DNA of 64,000 bases from an uncultured Methanospirillum sp. GTDB taxonomy: Archaea > Halobacteriota > Methanomicrobia > Methanomicrobiales > Methanospirillaceae. The notes beneath the pieces were generated by a model. It saw nothing but the letters and a program-made list of their open reading frames with translations. It was not told where the DNA came from and did not search any database. The translations under genes were made by a program, and so were the position numbers. The stretch is from the NCBI RefSeq assembly GCF_963668475.1, contig NZ_OY764544.1, positions 496,001-560,000 on the forward strand, given 5' to 3'. How positions within the stretch are numbered: position 1 is the first letter of the stretch; each line of letters begins with the position of its first letter. Shown piece by piece: positions 61,518-64,000 of the stretch.

Positions 61518-62425
61518 CAGGCCAGAAGCCTGAGCAGAAGTGCCTTCTGCACATGCAGCCGGTTCTCTGCCTGATCCCATACAACACTCCGGCTGCTGTC
61601 CATCACCTCATCGGTGATCTCGTATCCCCGGTGTGCAGGGAGACAGTGCATAACAATTGCTCCGGGTTTTGCATGGTTCAGAAGGTCCATGTTCACCTGG
61701 TACTTACCAAAGATCTTCTCACGCTCCTGGGTCTCCTCCTCGTGACCCATCGAGACCCAGGTATCGGTCATCACAACATCGGCATTTCTGACCGCTGCAA
61801 TCGGATCGGTACCAAGTTCTATGACAGCACCTTCACTGCGTGCCATCTGAATAAACTCACGCGATGGTTCGTAGCCGGCCGGGCATGCAATCCGAACCTC
61901 CATCCCGGTGAGAATTGTACTCAGGATCAATGAGTTACACACATTGTTGCCATCTCCAACCCAGGCAATGGTGACTTTCTCTATCCGGTGAAGGTGCTCT
62001 ACGATCGTCATGATGTCTGCCAGGATCTGGCAGGGGTGCTCACAATCAGAGAGACCATTGATGACCGGGATATCGGCATGGACCGCAAGTTCGGTCACAC
62101 TCTGGTGCGAGTTTGCCCTGATCATGATGGCTGAGACGAATCTGGACATCACCCGGGCGGTATCGCGGACAGCCTCACCTCTTCCGAGCTGCATATCCTT
62201 GGGATTGAGGAAGAGGGCATGACCTCCTAGTTCATACATGCCAACTTCAAACGAGATTCGTGTCCGTGTGGATGACTTCTCAAAGATCATCCCGAGCGTC
62301 TTCTGCGAGAGATGCGGAGGAAAAACCCCGACCCTCCGCTCTTCCTTAAGCCTGCGGGCGGTTGCTATCAGTTCGCCAAGTTCATCCCGGGAGACATCAA
62401 GAATCGAGATAAAATCTTTTTTCAT
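61517..62425 (-). CDS. argF: Ornithine carbamoyltransferase
   Basis: 302 residues. Carbamoyl-phosphate site [15 protein letters not shown] near residue 50; [11 protein letters not shown]; ornithine-side [11 protein letters not shown] and [15 protein letters not shown]. The SMG loop and HCLPAHRG together identify ornithine rather than aspartate transcarbamoylase. It makes citrulline from ornithine for arginine synthesis. The start overlaps the end of purD by four bases (ATGA), so the two are translationally coupled although they serve different pathways; both consume products linked to carbamoyl phosphate or one-carbon metabolism only loosely. Confidence 0.96.
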   Translation of the reverse strand: MKKDFISILDVSRDELGELIATARRLKEERRVGVFPPHLSQKTLGMIFEKSSTRTRISFEVGMYELGGHALFLNPKDMQLGRGEAVRDTARVMSRFVSAIMIRANSHQSVTELAVHADIPVINGLSDCEHPCQILADIMTIVEHLHRIEKVTIAWVGDGNNVCNSLILSTILTGMEVRIACPAGYEPSREFIQMARSEGAVIELGTDPIAAVRNADVVMTDTWVSMGHEEETQEREKIFGKYQVNMDLLNHAKPGAIVMHCLPAHRGYEITDEVMDSSRSVVWDQAENRLHVQKALLLRLLA

Positions 62426-63708
62426 CTGATCTCCTGCATGTGGCTTATCCTCTTCTTCAGGACATCCATGGTCCCGACGTCCCGGCGGTGTCTGACAGGC
62501 CCCTGAACCGCTGATGCTGCATCCTCTGCGATCTTCTCAGCCTCTTCCAGCGTATCACCGATACCAACATATGCCATTGTCCGTGAAGACTGGGTGATCA
62601 AATGTCCGTCTTCCCTGACAACAGATGCGTAATAGAGGAGAGCAGATCCAGTATCTCCGGTGGTAATCCTGTCACCTGCATGCGGATTGTCAGGGTATCC
62701 CTCTGGAACAATGTACTTACAGACGGTCGCCTTTCGTGCAAAGGATACCTGGATAGCATCCAGAGTCCCGGATGTAACTCCTCTGACGACATCACCGATG
62801 TCTGATTCGAGCAGACTGAGCACGTTCATCGCTTCAGGATCTCCGAACCTTGCGTTGAACTCGATAACCATCGGACCTTTTCCAGTATTCATGAACTGGC
62901 CGTAGAGTATACCGGTGTAGGGTGTTCCCTCAGCTGCTAGGGCAGCGGTCACGTCCTTCATGATACCAAGAGCCAGATTATATTCATTATCTGTGATAAA
63001 AGGCATCAGGTGATCAGGAAGCGTGTACGATCCCATACCACCGGTATTCGGACCGGTGTCGCCATCAAAAGCACGTTTATGATCCTGAACTAGTGGCATT
63101 GGGATAAGATGATTTCCATCTACAAATGCCTGGAGGGTGAACTCCTCACCGATGAGCCGTTCTTCGATAACAACCCCACCGTTGATCTCACGGATGTACT
63201 CACAGGCTCCTTCAAGATCAACATGCTCACCCATAATCCTGACACCTTTCCCTCCGGTGAGTCCTATCGGTTTGATGGCATAGTCAGAGGAGGTTGTCTT
63301 CAAAAATGCAATCGCCTCATCAGGACCCGGGAAGATATGGTACCCTGGCAGACCCGGGATATTGTACTGCTTCATCAGGTTCCGACAGAAGGCCTTGTCG
63401 GTCTCTATTCGTGCAGGCATCTTCTTCGGCCCGACACAGAGCACACCGGCTGCGTTCAGGGAGTCCACAATCCCTGCTTCAAGGGGAACTTCAGGACCGA
63501 TAAATGCGTATCCGATCTGATGCCTGCCACAGAAGGCTGTGATCTCCCGGGATGCTGTCTCCCTGGTGATCAGATATTCTTTTGAAAGAGCAGCAATACC
63601 GGGATTGATACGTGACATCGCTGCGTACACGACGATGTCACGGCCTTTTGAGAGAGCCTGTGCTATTGCATGCTCTCTGCCTCCGCTCCCGACGACGAGG
63701 ACCTTCAT
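62422..63708 (-). CDS. purD: Phosphoribosylamine-glycine ligase PurD
   Basis: 428 residues from the ATG at 63708, where the typical N-terminus [20 protein letters not shown] begins; an ATG at 63744 would add twelve residues ([12 protein letters not shown]) with no homologous counterpart. The ATP-grasp core has [31 protein letters not shown] and the metal-binding [15 protein letters not shown]. PurD joins glycine to phosphoribosylamine, the second step of purine synthesis. It is coupled to argF. Confidence 0.95.
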   Translation of the reverse strand: MKVLVVGSGGREHAIAQALSKGRDIVVYAAMSRINPGIAALSKEYLITRETASREITAFCGRHQIGYAFIGPEVPLEAGIVDSLNAAGVLCVGPKKMPARIETDKAFCRNLMKQYNIPGLPGYHIFPGPDEAIAFLKTTSSDYAIKPIGLTGGKGVRIMGEHVDLEGACEYIREINGGVVIEERLIGEEFTLQAFVDGNHLIPMPLVQDHKRAFDGDTGPNTGGMGSYTLPDHLMPFITDNEYNLALGIMKDVTAALAAEGTPYTGILYGQFMNTGKGPMVIEFNARFGDPEAMNVLSLLESDIGDVVRGVTSGTLDAIQVSFARKATVCKYIVPEGYPDNPHAGDRITTGDTGSALLYYASVVREDGHLITQSSRTMAYVGIGDTLEEAEKIAEDAASAVQGPVRHRRDVGTMDVLKKRISHMQEIR

Positions 63709-63747
63709 TTGCTGTCCGCTTTCCTGATGAGTAGTAGTATTCATGCG

Positions 63748-63954
63748 CTATCTTCTGGATTTTTTGATATCAACCGGGAACAGCAATAACCCGGAAATAC
63801 AGAGCATCATTGTGTATAAGAGTAACACGTGGACGACAGCTGCCAGATCAGATATATGATGCAGTTGCCTGCCTGATTTTCTGTCTGTGACTATTTGTCG
63901 GCCATGCGTAATTACCCTGACGATCTTTCGTTTACCCTGCCTTCTGAATTTCAT
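63748..63954 (-). CDS. Possible small basic membrane protein
   Basis: A 68-codon frame with a very basic first third (MKFRRQGKRKIVRVITHGRQ) and one hydrophobic helix (VHVLLLYTMMLCISGLLLF). It ends just before purD. There is no ribosome binding site and no recognisable family, so it may be non-coding. The last 45 bases of the window show nothing definite. Confidence 0.22.
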   Translation of the reverse strand: MKFRRQGKRKIVRVITHGRQIVTDRKSGRQLHHISDLAAVVHVLLLYTMMLCISGLLLFPVDIKKSRR

Positions 63955-64000
63955 CAGAAGAGGTAACGAAGATTATTGAGATCATAAAGGTGGAAACGGG

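Overview
The window looks like chromosomal DNA of a methanogenic archaeon of the Methanomicrobiales, most likely Methanospirillum or a close relative. Supporting signs are the archaeal nif order (nifH-nifI1-nifI2-nifD-nifK-nifE-nifN), the archaeosine tRNA genes tgtA and arcS, an archaeal RNase P RNA, TATA-type promoters, Shine-Dalgarno-led operons, and many PAS-domain sensor kinases. The genus is inferred from this overall character, not from a search.

1-6.2 kb: end of a truncated gene, a Cys-rich ferredoxin protein, a decayed surface-protein gene carrying a short hairpin repeat, a solute-binding protein, an IPT/TIG-type membrane protein and a secreted beta-propeller protein. 6.2-26 kb: an AT-rich signal-transduction island. 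It holds a receiver-PAS-GAF histidine kinase, a V4R/kinase/response-regulator operon, a 7TM kinase, a DNA-binding protein with about six PAS domains, two tandem paralogous kinases, and a soluble chemoreceptor with its CheW. A methyltransferase and a class I glutamine amidotransferase follow. Four intergenic TGGCGCC palindromes and two more copies of the hairpin repeat lie here.

27-36 kb: a complete Mo-type nitrogen-fixation operon on the minus strand: nifH, two PII-like regulators, nifDK, nifEN, a thioredoxin-fold [2Fe-2S] ferredoxin and an AnfO-family protein. It is preceded by a leader of about 360 nt with a TATA box, an inverted repeat at the expected start site, a 55-codon ORF with a perfect ribosome binding site, and several stem-loops.

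36-45 kb: a 1604-residue chemoreceptor-like protein made of about 26 HAMP-like modules, eleven double modules of exactly 91 codons, ending in an MCP signalling domain. It converges on an operon of membrane histidine kinase, single-domain response regulator and receiver-less CheB.

45-64 kb: mainly housekeeping genes. These are an Rsm22-like rRNA methyltransferase, a 13-TPR protein, an adenosylhomocysteinase family enzyme, hisF, a SagB-type nitroreductase, rnpB, a repeat-rich surface protein, AMMECR1-tgtA-arcS, a sudBA/NfnAB-like oxidoreductase pair, an RNase III-fold protein with altered catalytic residues, a flippase-like membrane protein, argF and purD. No tRNA, rRNA, CRISPR array or transposase gene was recognised.
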